64,000 nucleotides of DNA from Deltaproteobacteria bacterium CG11_big_fil_rev_8_21_14_0_20_47_16 (GTDB lineage: Bacteria > UBA10199 > GCA-002796325 > 1-14-0-20-47-16): contig PCXA01000013.1 of the NCBI GenBank assembly GCA_002796325.1, positions 55,343-119,342 of the forward strand, written 5' to 3'. A program made the position numbers and the translations under genes. Shown here one piece after another: positions 7,882 to 17,551 of this stretch (position 1 is the stretch's first letter; every line of letters starts with the position of its first letter). Under the pieces are notes generated by a model. That model did no database searches. It was not told where the DNA came from and was given only the letters and a program-made list of their open reading frames with translations.

Positions 7882-9033
7882 ATGACATATATCAAAGCTA
7901 TTTTTCTAACTTCATTTCTTTTGTTATCGGCTACAAGTTGTGATTCAGGTCCGAGTCCAGCCCTACCACCCCCGTTCACAGGTGGTTCATTTCCGCTTAA
8001 TACTCAAATGACAACAGCTTATGGCCCTGCATGGGCTGATGTTACAACAAGCACCTCCGACTGGATTACTTGCTTCGGCCCCTATGCTCTTTGCTATTAC
8101 GCAAATTGTACAGAAAAGCCAAATTCCTATGGTATGATTGCAAATTGCTCCTGCTACGAAACCTTTGGCACTAACTATGTAGACATCAACGCCATCCTCA
8201 ACAACGATGTATACAATGAAACCAAGACATTTTGTGATGCAAACCCTGGCGAGTGCCATAAACCCAATCAGGCCCCAGTATGCGCATCATTGAGCTCAGG
8301 GGATTTTATGTCTGGCGCTGATCGTTTCTCAACATTCAGTTTTTATCGAGCCGCGCAAGAACCTATTGGATCCACAGATTGCACCAGCCAACCCGCACTT
8401 TACGCAGGGTGTATGACCGCACCTTGTTATAACCCAACCACATCTGGTACTGATAATACTACACTCATTGAGTGCCAATGTCCGACTTACAACGGTCCAT
8501 TTCAGGTAGGATTGGACAACTTATCTTGTGATGATTCTCCAATGATTTATTCAGCAGCCTATGATGCCGCACCACCACCATCAGGCAATCCCTGCGACAA
8601 AATTGACGGATGCATCCCGGATGCACCTGAAGATAGCTGTGGTTGCCCATTGGAAACACCTGGCACCACAACAATTCCAGCAGGTAGCGGTGTCAATTGC
8701 ACAACCGTTTGCCAAGAATACAACACGTGCTTTGGCACAGGAGCAACAACAACCAATATTCAAGTGGGATATACCTGTGATGCAACCATTTGCACATCTA
8801 CCGATGCACCATTACTCATTACAGCTTGCAATGGATTACAGGATTGCGACCTCAGCGAAATTTTCAAAGCAGAAACAGCAGCAGGCTGCAGTTGTTGTGC
8901 CAGTCAACTGTGTAACTGTTCCGCTACTACCGCCACTGAAAATAAGATTTTTACTCTTAACGCAGCTCAGCGTACAAACGGTGAAACGCCTCAATGTGAC
9001 GTGAACGGCACGTTATGTGGAGTGGCCCCTTAA
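7882..9033 (+). CDS. Cysteine-rich predicted lipoprotein, function unknown
   Basis: A 383-aa secreted protein I do not recognise. An N-terminal signal ends in the lipobox SATSC, so it is probably anchored in the outer membrane. The mature part is rich in Cys (close to forty), Thr, Pro and Asn, with repeated short patterns such as C-x-C and CSCCASQLCNC near the end. It looks like a loosely repeated, disulfide-stabilised extracellular protein. The ATG at 7882 has a GGGGGG ribosome site 4-9 nt upstream. The longer open frame from 7780 overlaps the ABC-F gene and is spurious. It converges with the L,D-transpeptidase gene 4 bp away. Confidence 0.7.
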   Translation: MTYIKAIFLTSFLLLSATSCDSGPSPALPPPFTGGSFPLNTQMTTAYGPAWADVTTSTSDWITCFGPYALCYYANCTEKPNSYGMIANCSCYETFGTNYVDINAILNNDVYNETKTFCDANPGECHKPNQAPVCASLSSGDFMSGADRFSTFSFYRAAQEPIGSTDCTSQPALYAGCMTAPCYNPTTSGTDNTTLIECQCPTYNGPFQVGLDNLSCDDSPMIYSAAYDAAPPPSGNPCDKIDGCIPDAPEDSCGCPLETPGTTTIPAGSGVNCTTVCQEYNTCFGTGATTTNIQVGYTCDATICTSTDAPLLITACNGLQDCDLSEIFKAETAAGCSCCASQLCNCSATTATENKIFTLNAAQRTNGETPQCDVNGTLCGVAP

Positions 9034-9037
9034 CCGA

Positions 9038-9712
9038 TTACTCAACAATAACATTTGTTCCAATTTCTACAAAATTTTCACTCAGCCACTTGGCATCGTC
9101 CACCCAAATGCGCACACAACCGTGGCTGGCGTTAAACCCAGGAACTTCGTTTGATCCATGAATGGCATACCCCCCATGAAAGAACATGCAATACGGCATG
9201 GGCGCCCCACCATCTGGCACAGGAAAAGTCTTAGACTTGCATTGCGATGTTCCCTTACGCTGGATCTTGAATGTGCCTTTCACAGTGCGGCATTTTTCTT
9301 GGATATCTGGACACCACCCCTTACCACCCGAAGCTGGTCCCCAATTGACCAATTTACCATCGGCGTCATACGCTCCCCAGGCCAAATCAGTCAGACTCAC
9401 TTGAATCCATTTTTCACCCGTAGATTCGCCAGATTTTGGAAAGGGAGCATTCTTCATAAATGTAGATGATTTAAATTTGTCAGGTACTGCAATGGTCATA
9501 CCTGTATGTAGCCCCGTATTCATACGATTGAGCTTCATAACTACATGTCGCTCCTCATCGTCTGGCCACAACGTCTTCCACTTTTCACCTTTTTGCACTT
9601 TGATACAGTGGAAGCCTTGCATATCACAATATTTCTCAGCATAACGCGGTGAGCGCGCCAAGGCTACAGACATACACACTGTTAGAAAAAGGATTATGGT
9701 AAGTATTCGCAT
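9038..9712 (-). CDS. L,D-transpeptidase (YkuD domain)
   Basis: A 224-aa exported protein. Residues 1-19 form a signal peptide. About 30-75 look like a LysM-type or related segment (CIKVQKGEKWKTLW...NTGLHTGMTIAVP). The YkuD catalytic domain follows, with YAIHGSNE and the catalytic SHGCVRI (Cys about residue 201). Such enzymes make 3-3 peptidoglycan cross-links or attach lipoproteins to peptidoglycan in the periplasm. The start at 9712 has AGGAGAGGT directly upstream. The first 19 bp overlap the end of the EamA gene, so the two are translationally coupled. Confidence 0.88.
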   Translation of the reverse strand: MRILTIILFLTVCMSVALARSPRYAEKYCDMQGFHCIKVQKGEKWKTLWPDDEERHVVMKLNRMNTGLHTGMTIAVPDKFKSSTFMKNAPFPKSGESTGEKWIQVSLTDLAWGAYDADGKLVNWGPASGGKGWCPDIQEKCRTVKGTFKIQRKGTSQCKSKTFPVPDGGAPMPYCMFFHGGYAIHGSNEVPGFNASHGCVRIWVDDAKWLSENFVEIGTNVIVE

Positions 9713-10572
9713 ACCTCTCCTACTTTTGATCGCATTTGTAATAACATAATGGATCCTACCACCAAACATCCACCAAGAATCTGGGGAACTTGAAGCGATT
9801 CTCCCAATAAAAAATAAGCAAACACCGCTGCTGCAACAGGCTCAATTGTTGCGATAACACTTGCACGCGTTGCGCGCATCATCTGAATTCCCTTATAAAA
9901 TAGCATATACGGGACGATCGTGCCAAAAATAGCTACATATAAAATCCCTGCACAATTTTTCATAGTTAGCTGAACAGATAGCATATGTCGGGGGGAATAA
10001 ATTATATTCCAAAATAAAGTAGCACATAGAAAACTATATAGAATGACTGTTAGAGGATTGTAGCGTTGTGTGAGTTCTTCTGCGATGAGCGACTGAGATG
10101 CCCAGGCCACTGCAGCGGCAACACCTGCCGCTATCCCTAAAATATTAAGATCAATAAAGTTTACGTCATATGCTTTAACAACTAAGAAACAGCCCAACAA
10201 TGATACAATTATGGCGGAAATCACCGCACCCGTGGGCTTCTTGCCTCTACACATCCAATAGATGGCGATCACTGATGGCGCCAAATATTGAAGAAAAATG
10301 CCCATCGCAACTGACACCGCACGAATTGCATAATAATATAGGAAAAAGTTAATCGAAATTCCCACGACCCCACACACCATAAAGTAAGGCAAATCACGAA
10401 GCTGAATAACAAACAATCTCCGCTTGAAGAGAAGTATTCCCAGAAAAAATAGCACTGTCGCAATGACCAAACGAAACTGCACAAGGGTGGCGGGCGTTAA
10501 ATCATCCGAAAAGAGAAATTTGGCCAAGGCACCATGTAACCCCCAACACAGTGCTGCTAAAATGACATACAT
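9694..10572 (-). CDS. EamA/DMT-family membrane transporter
   Basis: A 292-aa inner-membrane protein with about ten hydrophobic segments arranged as two EamA repeats (about 1-140 and 150-290). This is the drug/metabolite transporter layout. A Gly-rich start (AALCWGLHGALAKFLF) and the PSVIAIYW and IEPVAAAVFAYFLLGE segments match the family. Substrate cannot be predicted. The ribosome site AAGGATGG precedes the ATG. It is the first gene of a two-gene operon with the L,D-transpeptidase. Confidence 0.88.
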   Translation of the reverse strand: MYVILAALCWGLHGALAKFLFSDDLTPATLVQFRLVIATVLFFLGILLFKRRLFVIQLRDLPYFMVCGVVGISINFFLYYYAIRAVSVAMGIFLQYLAPSVIAIYWMCRGKKPTGAVISAIIVSLLGCFLVVKAYDVNFIDLNILGIAAGVAAAVAWASQSLIAEELTQRYNPLTVILYSFLCATLFWNIIYSPRHMLSVQLTMKNCAGILYVAIFGTIVPYMLFYKGIQMMRATRASVIATIEPVAAAVFAYFLLGESLQVPQILGGCLVVGSIMLLQMRSKVGEVCEYLP

Positions 10573-10640
10573 ATTCCATCCTTATCACATTGATTTTTAA
10601 AACCAACCATGTTTATCTGTCCCCACTAAAGGGGGTCGTC

Positions 10641-11312
10641 ATGAAACGATCAATTGTACTACTAGCAGCAGCGCTACTCATCCCACTCGCAGTTATTGCA
10701 AAGGAAATAGCACTGCCAAAACTTCCTGATACTGGCTATTCAATGCAGGACTTTGTTCCCAATGGATGGGTTGTCAAATCGGTCAGCAAAGGCAACTTAG
10801 ATGACGACGGCAAGACAGACGTGGCCATGGTCCTGGTAAGCAAGGCCGAAACAGATGGCATCAATGACGACACCGAAAAACTACCACGCCTGCTTGTTAT
10901 TTTAACCCGAACAAAACGGGGAGGCTACAAACTGTCAGTCGCTACTGCCAAGGCCATCCTTTGTAAGAACTGTAGCACTACAGGTGATGCCGTTGATGAT
11001 GTCATGATCGAAGATGGTATGGTTAAAATCCATCATCATGGTGGAAAGGATCGTCAATGGGATGTTGTCCATCGCTTCCAATATCGTGAAGGCACATGGT
11101 TCCTGGTTGGGAAAAAGGTTACAACATCAGCAGGAAAAGGTAAGCCAGGGCAAACTGTTGACGTTGATTTTGTTAACGGGCAAAAAATTGAGCAACCAGC
11201 AGCACCCAGCAAGATGCGTCAATATGGATTTATTAACTTTACACCGGTTCCCCTTTCCCCCATCGACTCATTCAACGTTGGGATGAACATTGAGGATATG
11301 AATAATTGGTAA
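10641..11312 (+). CDS. Exported protein with an FG-GAP-like Asp-rich segment
   Basis: A 223-aa protein with a signal peptide (about 1-20, cleavage after VIAK or nearby). It then has KGNLDDDGKTDVAMVLV at about 55-71, the D-x-D-x-G-x-x-D calcium-binding pattern of FG-GAP/VCBS beta-propeller repeats, here only once. The pattern CKNCS is present. Function unknown; probably periplasmic. The start at 10641 has AAAGGGGG upstream; the longer frame from 10590 does not. The stop region overlaps the next gene. Confidence 0.7.
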   Translation: MKRSIVLLAAALLIPLAVIAKEIALPKLPDTGYSMQDFVPNGWVVKSVSKGNLDDDGKTDVAMVLVSKAETDGINDDTEKLPRLLVILTRTKRGGYKLSVATAKAILCKNCSTTGDAVDDVMIEDGMVKIHHHGGKDRQWDVVHRFQYREGTWFLVGKKVTTSAGKGKPGQTVDVDFVNGQKIEQPAAPSKMRQYGFINFTPVPLSPIDSFNVGMNIEDMNNW

Positions 11313-11680
11313 CGTGTCCAGTTGTTATTAAAATTGACCAGTCAGAGGCCCATGGTGATGTTACAGTTCAGCAATTCAATTCCTCACAACGGTGGGGACG
11401 TGCACTCAAATCATTAGGTCTCTTTTGGCTGGCAGCAGCTGCTGCAATTCTTATTCCCGTTGCTCACTTTGTATTGGTACCCGGATTTTTTATTGCAGGC
11501 CTGGTGGGATTTTCAAAAGGTATGTCGACCGAAGAAATTGTATTGGGTGGAACATGTGCATGCCCAAAGTGCAATTCACAAATTACTATTTCCCGATCTG
11601 CTGCCAAATGGCCACTATCTGAACCATGTATGAAATGTCGTATGAATGTATCAATTACACGCAGTCCTGCTCGTAATTGA
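11306..11680 (+). CDS. Small membrane protein with a C-terminal zinc-ribbon-like Cys4 motif
   Basis: 124 aa. Residues about 38-68 form one long or two short membrane segments. The C-terminal part carries CPKC and, 21 residues later, CMKC, spaced as in a zinc ribbon. Function unknown. The start is taken as TTG at 11306, inside the end of the upstream exported-protein gene and 9 nt after a GAGGA site, which suggests coupling. The 3' end overlaps the convergent RF3 gene by 26 bp. Confidence 0.6.
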   Translation: MVTCPVVIKIDQSEAHGDVTVQQFNSSQRWGRALKSLGLFWLAAAAAILIPVAHFVLVPGFFIAGLVGFSKGMSTEEIVLGGTCACPKCNSQITISRSAAKWPLSEPCMKCRMNVSITRSPARN

Positions 11681-13268
11681 TTAAACTGGTATAAAATGTA
11701 ACCTCAGGATTTTTCTCGGCCACATAACTCTTTTCCCAATCACTCTTGAAAAGAATCAGCGGATAATCGCGCACATCCCAGACAATGTGCGAATGGTAAT
11801 ATTCAATAAATTTGTCCATCTCTGTCTTGCTACCGGAATGAAACCACGCTGATGCAGTGTAGGGCATGCCCGTAAATGCCGCATCGGCGCCATATTCATG
11901 CATAAGACGAAATTTCACCACTTCCAATTGCAACTGTCCCACCACACCAATGATCGTTTCAGAATTATGTTTGCGACGAAAAATTTGCGAAGTGCCCTCT
12001 TCTGCCAATTGTTCCAACCCCTTTTGCAATTGCTTATTCTTGATGGGGTTGCGCAGATCCACACGACTAAAAATATCGGGTGAGAATTGTGGAATACCCG
12101 TAAATTTCAAATCCTCACCCACCGTAATGGTATCACCAATCATGATATTACCACGGTCGTGAATACCAATAATATCACCCGCGTATGCACGATCCACGTT
12201 TTTGCGCTCCTTCGACATGAATTGTAGTGCATTATTAATTTTAAATTCGCGCTGCTGGCGTGCATTGTAAACCGTCATACCTTGCACAAATTCACCGGAG
12301 CAAATGCGCATGAATGCGCAGCGATCGCGGTGTTTGGGATCCATATTCGCCTGAATTTTAAAAATAAGCCCGGTAAAGTTGGGCTCATGCGCATCGACTG
12401 TGCGCGTGGCGGCAGGTCGCGGACACGGCTTGGGTGCAAATTCAATAAAGGTATCCAGCAACTCCTGCACACCAAAGTTATTCCCCGCAGAACCAAAGAA
12501 CACGGGGCTTAGATGGCCACTACGAAAGCGCTCCATGTCAAAGTCATAGCCCGCACCGGTGAGTAATTCCAAATCGTCCTTCAATTTATCAATCCATTCG
12601 GCATCTACTTTTTCACGCAAGGCAGGATCATCCAGATTGGTAAAAATTTCCTGATGGAAGTTGCGTGTTTTTTGATTGGGGTCAAAGAGCCGCAATTGCT
12701 TGGCGCGCAAATCATATACCCCCTTAAACCGTTTTCCTTGCCCCACCGGCCAAGTCATCGTGAAGCACGGGAGTTGCAGAACCTTTTCCACTTCATCAAT
12801 CAATTCAAATGGATCGCGGCCCTCCAAATCCATTTTGTTCATGAATGTAAAGATGGGAATGTTACGATCGCGACAGACCTGAAAGAGTTTTTTGGTCTGG
12901 GCCTCAATACCCTTGGACGAATCAATCACCATGAGCGCGCTGTCAACGGCTGTCAGCACCCGATAGGTATCTTCGCTAAAATCTTGGTGACCCGGAGTAT
13001 CCAGCAGATTGATTGCACGGTCTTTATAATCAAACTGCATGACCGATGACGTGATCGAAATACCACGCTGCTTTTCCATCTCCATCCAGTCACTTGTTGC
13101 AAACTGCCCGGCCCGCTTGGCTTTTACGGTACCTGCCATATGGATGGCATTCCCAAAGAGCAGCAGCTTTTCGGTAATCGTCGTCTTACCCGCATCGGGA
13201 TGCGAAATAATCGCAAAGGTACGGCGACGGTCAATTTCTTGAATAATGTCGGGGCTTGCAGTTGTCAT
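11655..13268 (-). CDS. prfC: Peptide chain release factor 3
   Basis: A 537-aa translational GTPase. G1 is SHPDAGKTT (about 22-30), G3 is DTPGHQDFSEDTYR and G4 is NKMD. The C-terminal part carries the RF3-specific FRRKHNSETIIGVVGQLQLEVV stretch. RF3 removes RF1/RF2 from the ribosome after termination, using GTP. Length is normal and the protein is complete. It converges with the zinc-ribbon membrane protein gene. Confidence 0.95.
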   Translation of the reverse strand: MTTASPDIIQEIDRRRTFAIISHPDAGKTTITEKLLLFGNAIHMAGTVKAKRAGQFATSDWMEMEKQRGISITSSVMQFDYKDRAINLLDTPGHQDFSEDTYRVLTAVDSALMVIDSSKGIEAQTKKLFQVCRDRNIPIFTFMNKMDLEGRDPFELIDEVEKVLQLPCFTMTWPVGQGKRFKGVYDLRAKQLRLFDPNQKTRNFHQEIFTNLDDPALREKVDAEWIDKLKDDLELLTGAGYDFDMERFRSGHLSPVFFGSAGNNFGVQELLDTFIEFAPKPCPRPAATRTVDAHEPNFTGLIFKIQANMDPKHRDRCAFMRICSGEFVQGMTVYNARQQREFKINNALQFMSKERKNVDRAYAGDIIGIHDRGNIMIGDTITVGEDLKFTGIPQFSPDIFSRVDLRNPIKNKQLQKGLEQLAEEGTSQIFRRKHNSETIIGVVGQLQLEVVKFRLMHEYGADAAFTGMPYTASAWFHSGSKTEMDKFIEYYHSHIVWDVRDYPLILFKSDWEKSYVAEKNPEVTFYTSLINYEQDCV

Positions 13269-13407
13269 GAAGGGGCATGTAGCGTTGCTTTGGCCTCAAC
13301 GCCAGCTTTTCTTCTTAGCCTTCAACTGTTCAATTTTTGAGAGTCATTGTCTGATTTTCGATCATCTCAATCCATCACCCAATATTAAATCGCTCCTCAG
13401 CGCTGGC

Positions 13408-13926
13408 ATGAGTGAGAGTAACGTTACCACCAACATTGTTAATCGTATCCTGGTGATCCGAGGAGAGCGTGTTATTTTGGATACAGATTTGGCAACCCTT
13501 TATGGCGTACCAACAAAGGCATTAAATCAAGCGGTTAAACGTAACTACCAACGATTCCCTAGTGATTTTATGTTCCAACTGAGTGAAAGCGAAAAGGAAG
13601 AGGTGGTCACAAATTGTGACCACCTCAAAAAGGTTAAATTTTACAAGGGCTTACCATACGCATTTACAGAACATGGCGCTGTTATGGCGGCCACGATCCT
13701 TAACACCCCTCAGGCCGTCAGTATCAGCATTTATGTGGTAAGGGCCTTCATCCAAATCAGAGAGATGCTCACTCATCACAAAACACTCCTTAAGAAGTTG
13801 ACCGATTTAGAGCAGCGCATATCTACCCACGACACCCACATCCGCTCGCTTTTCAATGCCATTCGCCAATTGATGTCACCACCACCAAAACCCAAACGTA
13901 AAATTGGATTTTTGAATGAGGAATAA
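13408..13926 (+). CDS. ORF6N-domain DNA-binding protein
   Basis: 172 aa. Residues about 10-95 match the ORF6N domain: ILVIRGERVILDTDLATLYG, then LNQAVKRN..RFP.DFMFQL and YAFTEHGAVMAA. A coiled-coil tail (about 110-150) and a basic end follow. ORF6N proteins are common in phages, plasmids and genomic islands and probably bind DNA, but no other phage gene lies here. The start at 13408 fits the domain; the open frame extends to 13246 without homology-like content. The ribosome site is weak. Confidence 0.82.
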   Translation: MSESNVTTNIVNRILVIRGERVILDTDLATLYGVPTKALNQAVKRNYQRFPSDFMFQLSESEKEEVVTNCDHLKKVKFYKGLPYAFTEHGAVMAATILNTPQAVSISIYVVRAFIQIREMLTHHKTLLKKLTDLEQRISTHDTHIRSLFNAIRQLMSPPPKPKRKIGFLNEE

Positions 13927-13985
13927 TTAACTATTGCCTGTCGCCACATCTGCCCTATAAAACCACCTCATTCCAGGGGGTTTCA

Positions 13986-15485
13986 ATGGGCAAACACTAT
14001 CAAGCCGTTCTACCCAAAATTCGCGAGCTATCGCTCTTAAATGCCTCCCAAGCGCTTTTGGGATGGGATCAAGAAGTCATGATGCCCAAGGCCGCAGCTG
14101 CTGACCGCGGTGACATTATGGCCGCACAAGCAGGCGTCGTGCATGAAAAAATGACCGATCCCAAACTGGGAGAAATGCTTAAAGCTGCCAAAGAGGAAAC
14201 AGATCTTAATCCGTATGAACAAGCCAACATTCGTGAAACCCTACGATCCCACGAAAAAGCACTCAAAATTCCACAAGCATTAATCACCGAATTGACCAAA
14301 CTGACCTCTCAGGCAACTCACGTTTGGGCAGATGCGCGCGGCAAATCTGACTTTCCACTGTTTGCACCATGGTTGGAAAAAATTTTAAAACTCTCCAAGC
14401 AAATTGCAGAACATGTGGGGTACGCGAAGGTTCCATATGATGCATTACTCGATGAATATGACCCAGGTGCAACCGTTGAAAGCGTTTCACAGGTGCTCAT
14501 GCCCATTCGGGATGCCTTACATGATATTGTCGCCAAAATTGCCGCAGCGCCAAAGAAACCCAACAAGTCTATTTTGGAACGCCATTACGACATTGCATCA
14601 CAAGAAAAAGTAAGCCGTGAATTGGTCAAGCTTATTGGATTTAAATTGGATGAAGGCCGATTGGATATTTCAACACACCCCTTCTGTTCAGGAACAGGGA
14701 TTCATGACGTCCGCCTCACCACCCGTTACATGGAAAATTGGCTCCCCTCTGCAACACATGGTGCCATTCATGAAGCCGGTCATGGCATTTATGAGCAGGG
14801 CTTAAACCACGACTACGCCTACACCCCCGCAGGTGATGCCGCCTGGATGTCGGTGCATGAATCGCAATCACGGTTTTGGGAAAATACCATTTGTCGTTCG
14901 CACGCTTTTTGGGAATTTTATTTCCCAAAACTACAAACGCATTTTCCAGATGCACTAATGAACGTTGGTCTGGATGATTTTTATGGCGCCATCAATTTTG
15001 TCGAGCCCTCACTCATCCGAGTTGAAGCTGACGAAGTCACATACGGACTTCATATTATTATTCGCTTCGAAATTGAAAAAGCACTGTTTGATGGCAGCAT
15101 CAAAGTGACTGATTTGCCGGCAATCTGGAATCAGAAAGTAAAAGACCTACTCGGCATTGCAGTCCCCAATGACAAACATGGTGTTTTGCAAGACGTGCAC
15201 TGGTCGTTTGGAGGCTTTGGCTATTTCCAAACCTATTTGATGGGCAACTTGTATGCCGCACAGTGGAATCACTACATGCGCAAAGACTTGCCGGTTGACG
15301 ATCACCTACGCAAAGGAGATTGCTTACCCATTCGCACCTGGTTGAATGAAAAGATTCATCGCGAAGGCCGCTGCTTCCGCGCGCGCGATTTGGTAAAGCA
15401 TGTAACTGGTGAAGGATTGAACCCCAATTACTTCGTGACCTACCTCAAGGAAAAGTTCGGCCCGATTTATAATGTGGTACTATAA
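13986..15485 (+). CDS. Carboxypeptidase Taq-type metallopeptidase (M32)
   Basis: A 499-aa cytoplasmic metallocarboxypeptidase. The zinc site HEAGH lies at about 262-266 (AIHEAGHGIYEQG), with a downstream glutamate ligand in ESQSRFWEN. The N-terminal WDQEVMMP and C-terminal GxFGYFQTYLMGNLYAAQ patterns are those of the M32 family, which removes C-terminal residues from peptides. Length is typical. The ribosome site is AGGGGG. A shared terminator with ahcY follows. Confidence 0.93.
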   Translation: MGKHYQAVLPKIRELSLLNASQALLGWDQEVMMPKAAAADRGDIMAAQAGVVHEKMTDPKLGEMLKAAKEETDLNPYEQANIRETLRSHEKALKIPQALITELTKLTSQATHVWADARGKSDFPLFAPWLEKILKLSKQIAEHVGYAKVPYDALLDEYDPGATVESVSQVLMPIRDALHDIVAKIAAAPKKPNKSILERHYDIASQEKVSRELVKLIGFKLDEGRLDISTHPFCSGTGIHDVRLTTRYMENWLPSATHGAIHEAGHGIYEQGLNHDYAYTPAGDAAWMSVHESQSRFWENTICRSHAFWEFYFPKLQTHFPDALMNVGLDDFYGAINFVEPSLIRVEADEVTYGLHIIIRFEIEKALFDGSIKVTDLPAIWNQKVKDLLGIAVPNDKHGVLQDVHWSFGGFGYFQTYLMGNLYAAQWNHYMRKDLPVDDHLRKGDCLPIRTWLNEKIHREGRCFRARDLVKHVTGEGLNPNYFVTYLKEKFGPIYNVVL

Positions 15486-15520
15486 AAAAAGCCCCGTCCA
15501 TTTGGACGGGGCTTTTAATT
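15484..15520. terminator. Bidirectional intrinsic terminator between the M32 peptidase and ahcY
   Basis: A 10-bp perfect stem (15491-15500 with 15503-15512, GCCCCGTCCA and its complement) is flanked by seven A on the left and TTTTAATTT on the right, so it can stop transcription from both convergent genes. Confidence 0.92.
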
Positions 15521-15539
15521 TCCTCACTACACTTAATCA

Positions 15540-16874
15540 TTAATACCGATAATGTTCTGGCTTGAATGGGCCTTCGACGGGCACACCCAAGTAATCGGCT
15601 TGGTCTTTGGTGAGCTTGGTCAGCTTGGCACCCAGCTTACCCAGGTGCAACATGGCGACCTTTTCATCCAACTTCTTCGGCAACACATAGACCTTCTTTT
15701 CATAGTTCTTATAGTTGTTGAACAATTCGATCTGCGCCATCACCTGGTTGGTGAATGAGCAGCTCATGACGAAACTTGGGTGCCCTGTTGCACAACCCAA
15801 GTTCACCAAACGGCCTTCGGCCAAAATGGTGATGCGCTTGCCGTCCTTCCAAATGACTTGGTCAACTTGTGGCTTCACATTTTCGCGTGTCAAATTTTTA
15901 TCATCGAACACAGAGGCTACTTGAATTTCTGAATCAAAGTGACCAATGTTACAGACAATCGCTTGATCCTTCATGACATCCATGTGCTTGCGGGTAATCA
16001 CATCTTTACAACCGGTTGTGGTTACAAAAATGTCGCCCTGTGATGCAGCATCATCCATGGTCACAACTTGGTAGCCTTCCATGGCAGCTTGCAATGCACA
16101 GATTGGGTCGACTTCGGTGATCAACACGCGGGCACCTTGGCCACGAAGTGATTGGGCGCATCCTTTACCGACATCGCCATAGCCACAAACGACGCAGATT
16201 TTACCAGCCACCATCACGTCTGTTGCACGCTTGATGCTATCAATCAAGGATTCGCGGCAGCCGTACAAGTTATCAAACTTGGATTTGGTGGCAGAATCAT
16301 TCACATTGAATGCAGGAACGGCCAATTTGCCTTCCTTCATCATTTGATACAAGCGGTGCACACCGGTGGTGGTTTCTTCGGTGATGCCATAAATGCCTTT
16401 CAGAAGTTCAGGATACTTTTGGTGCAGAACCAACGTCACATCACCACCATCATCCAATACCATATTGGGGCCGGAACCATCTGGCCATTTTAATGTCTGT
16501 TCCAAACACCACCAATATTCTTCTTCAGTTTCACCCTTCCAGGCAAAAACTGGAACGCCGGTAGCAGCAATCGCTGCAGCAGCGTGATCTTGAGTTGAGA
16601 AAATATTGCAGGAGCTCCAACGCACTTCGGCACCCAAGTCTGTGAGTGTTTCAATCAACACGGCCGTCTGGATGGTCATGTGCAAGCTACCAACAATCTT
16701 GGCGCCCTTGAGTGGGAACTTGCCTTTGTATTCTTCGCGAACAGCCATGAGTCCTGGCATTTCGCTTTCGGCAATCGCAATTTCTTTGCGACCAAAATCG
16801 GCCAACGAAATATCTTTTACTTTAAAATCACCTGTCATGGTGTCCACCTTTCGTGCGGGTTGTGCGGGTGTCAT
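15540..16874 (-). CDS. ahcY: Adenosylhomocysteinase (S-adenosylhomocysteine hydrolase)
   Basis: A 444-aa NAD-dependent enzyme that splits S-adenosylhomocysteine into adenosine and homocysteine, completing the methyl cycle. Visible are [27 protein letters not shown], the NAD-binding [18 protein letters not shown], and the C-terminal end KPEHYRY. It contains the insertion near the middle (about 155-190) found in longer bacterial forms. The start at 16874 has AGGAGAG 9 nt upstream; the longer open frame to 16949 covers leader hairpins. An adenosine deaminase gene elsewhere in the window could remove the adenosine product. Confidence 0.95.
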   Translation of the reverse strand: MTPAQPARKVDTMTGDFKVKDISLADFGRKEIAIAESEMPGLMAVREEYKGKFPLKGAKIVGSLHMTIQTAVLIETLTDLGAEVRWSSCNIFSTQDHAAAAIAATGVPVFAWKGETEEEYWWCLEQTLKWPDGSGPNMVLDDGGDVTLVLHQKYPELLKGIYGITEETTTGVHRLYQMMKEGKLAVPAFNVNDSATKSKFDNLYGCRESLIDSIKRATDVMVAGKICVVCGYGDVGKGCAQSLRGQGARVLITEVDPICALQAAMEGYQVVTMDDAASQGDIFVTTTGCKDVITRKHMDVMKDQAIVCNIGHFDSEIQVASVFDDKNLTRENVKPQVDQVIWKDGKRITILAEGRLVNLGCATGHPSFVMSCSFTNQVMAQIELFNNYKNYEKKVYVLPKKLDEKVAMLHLGKLGAKLTKLTKDQADYLGVPVEGPFKPEHYRY

Positions 16875-16975
16875 AATATGAATCTCTCCTAAAGCTTGCT
16901 TTTCAAACATCTGAAAAGACATGTGGGGAATAGACGATCCCCATTCCATGGGCGGCCCTAGTACAGCTTATCTAT
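16875..16975 (-). promoter_or_regulatory. Leader of ahcY with two hairpins
   Basis: On the minus strand the leader holds a stem of TGGGGA/TCCCCA around 16923-16944 and a 7-bp stem (16899-16905 with 16912-16918, loop of 6), just before the ribosome site AGGAGAG. I do not recognise the conserved core of an SAH or SAM riboswitch. The hairpins may still be regulatory. Confidence 0.35.
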
Positions 16976-16987
16976 AGTTGCAAGGGA

Positions 16988-17551
16988 TTAGGGCTTTTTG
17001 ACTTGGAGTTGGTCCGAAAGCCATTGTACGGGCAACCCAACAGCAGCCCAGTAATCGCCTTTCACTTCAGTAATAAAATCCTTACCCCCACCCTGGATAG
17101 CGTAGGCACCGGCCTTATCCAAAGGCTCGCCGGTAGCCACATAGGCCGCAATCTCATCGGCACTGGCAGCGCGCATGGTGACCTCGATTGTTTCGAGATG
17201 TTCAGAATGCACGCCTGTTGCGGTATTCAAAATACTCGCCGCTGTATAAATATGATGTGTACGATTGCATAAGAATGCCAACATTGCCCGCGCATCTTCG
17301 GCATCCTTCGGCTTCCCAATTTTTCGACCTTCACAAGAAATCAGCGTGTCACTACCAATGATCAATGCGTTTGGAAATTCGGCGGCCACAGAATTGGCTT
17401 TTTCAAATGCAAAAAGGCGCGCTTCTTCTTCGGATGATAAATCATTACGAGAACTTTCTTCAAATCGTGGATTTACAGCGGTGTAGATCACGCCCATCTC
17501 ATCCAATATTTGGCGCCGGCGTGGCGATGTCGATGCAAGTACGAGTTTCAT
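16988..17551 (-). CDS. maf: Maf-family nucleoside triphosphate pyrophosphatase
   Basis: A 187-aa Maf protein, a house-cleaning enzyme that hydrolyses non-canonical or modified nucleoside triphosphates. The N-terminal LASTSPRRRQIL, the central GSDTLI (active-site Asp) and the GKPKD and AGAYAIQG motifs are all present. Length is standard. Its ATG overlaps the stop codon of the upstream Dus gene (ATGA), so they form a two-gene operon. Confidence 0.92.
   Translation of the reverse strand: MKLVLASTSPRRRQILDEMGVIYTAVNPRFEESSRNDLSSEEEARLFAFEKANSVAAEFPNALIIGSDTLISCEGRKIGKPKDAEDARAMLAFLCNRTHHIYTAASILNTATGVHSEHLETIEVTMRAASADEIAAYVATGEPLDKAGAYAIQGGGKDFITEVKGDYWAAVGLPVQWLSDQLQVKKP

Noticed and set aside
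13246..13407. N-terminal extension of the ORF6N protein
   Set aside because: Overlaps the prfC start region and has no domain-like content; ATG 13408 fits the family.
16875..16975. SAH or SAM riboswitch
   Set aside because: Hairpins exist, but no conserved core could be recognised by eye.
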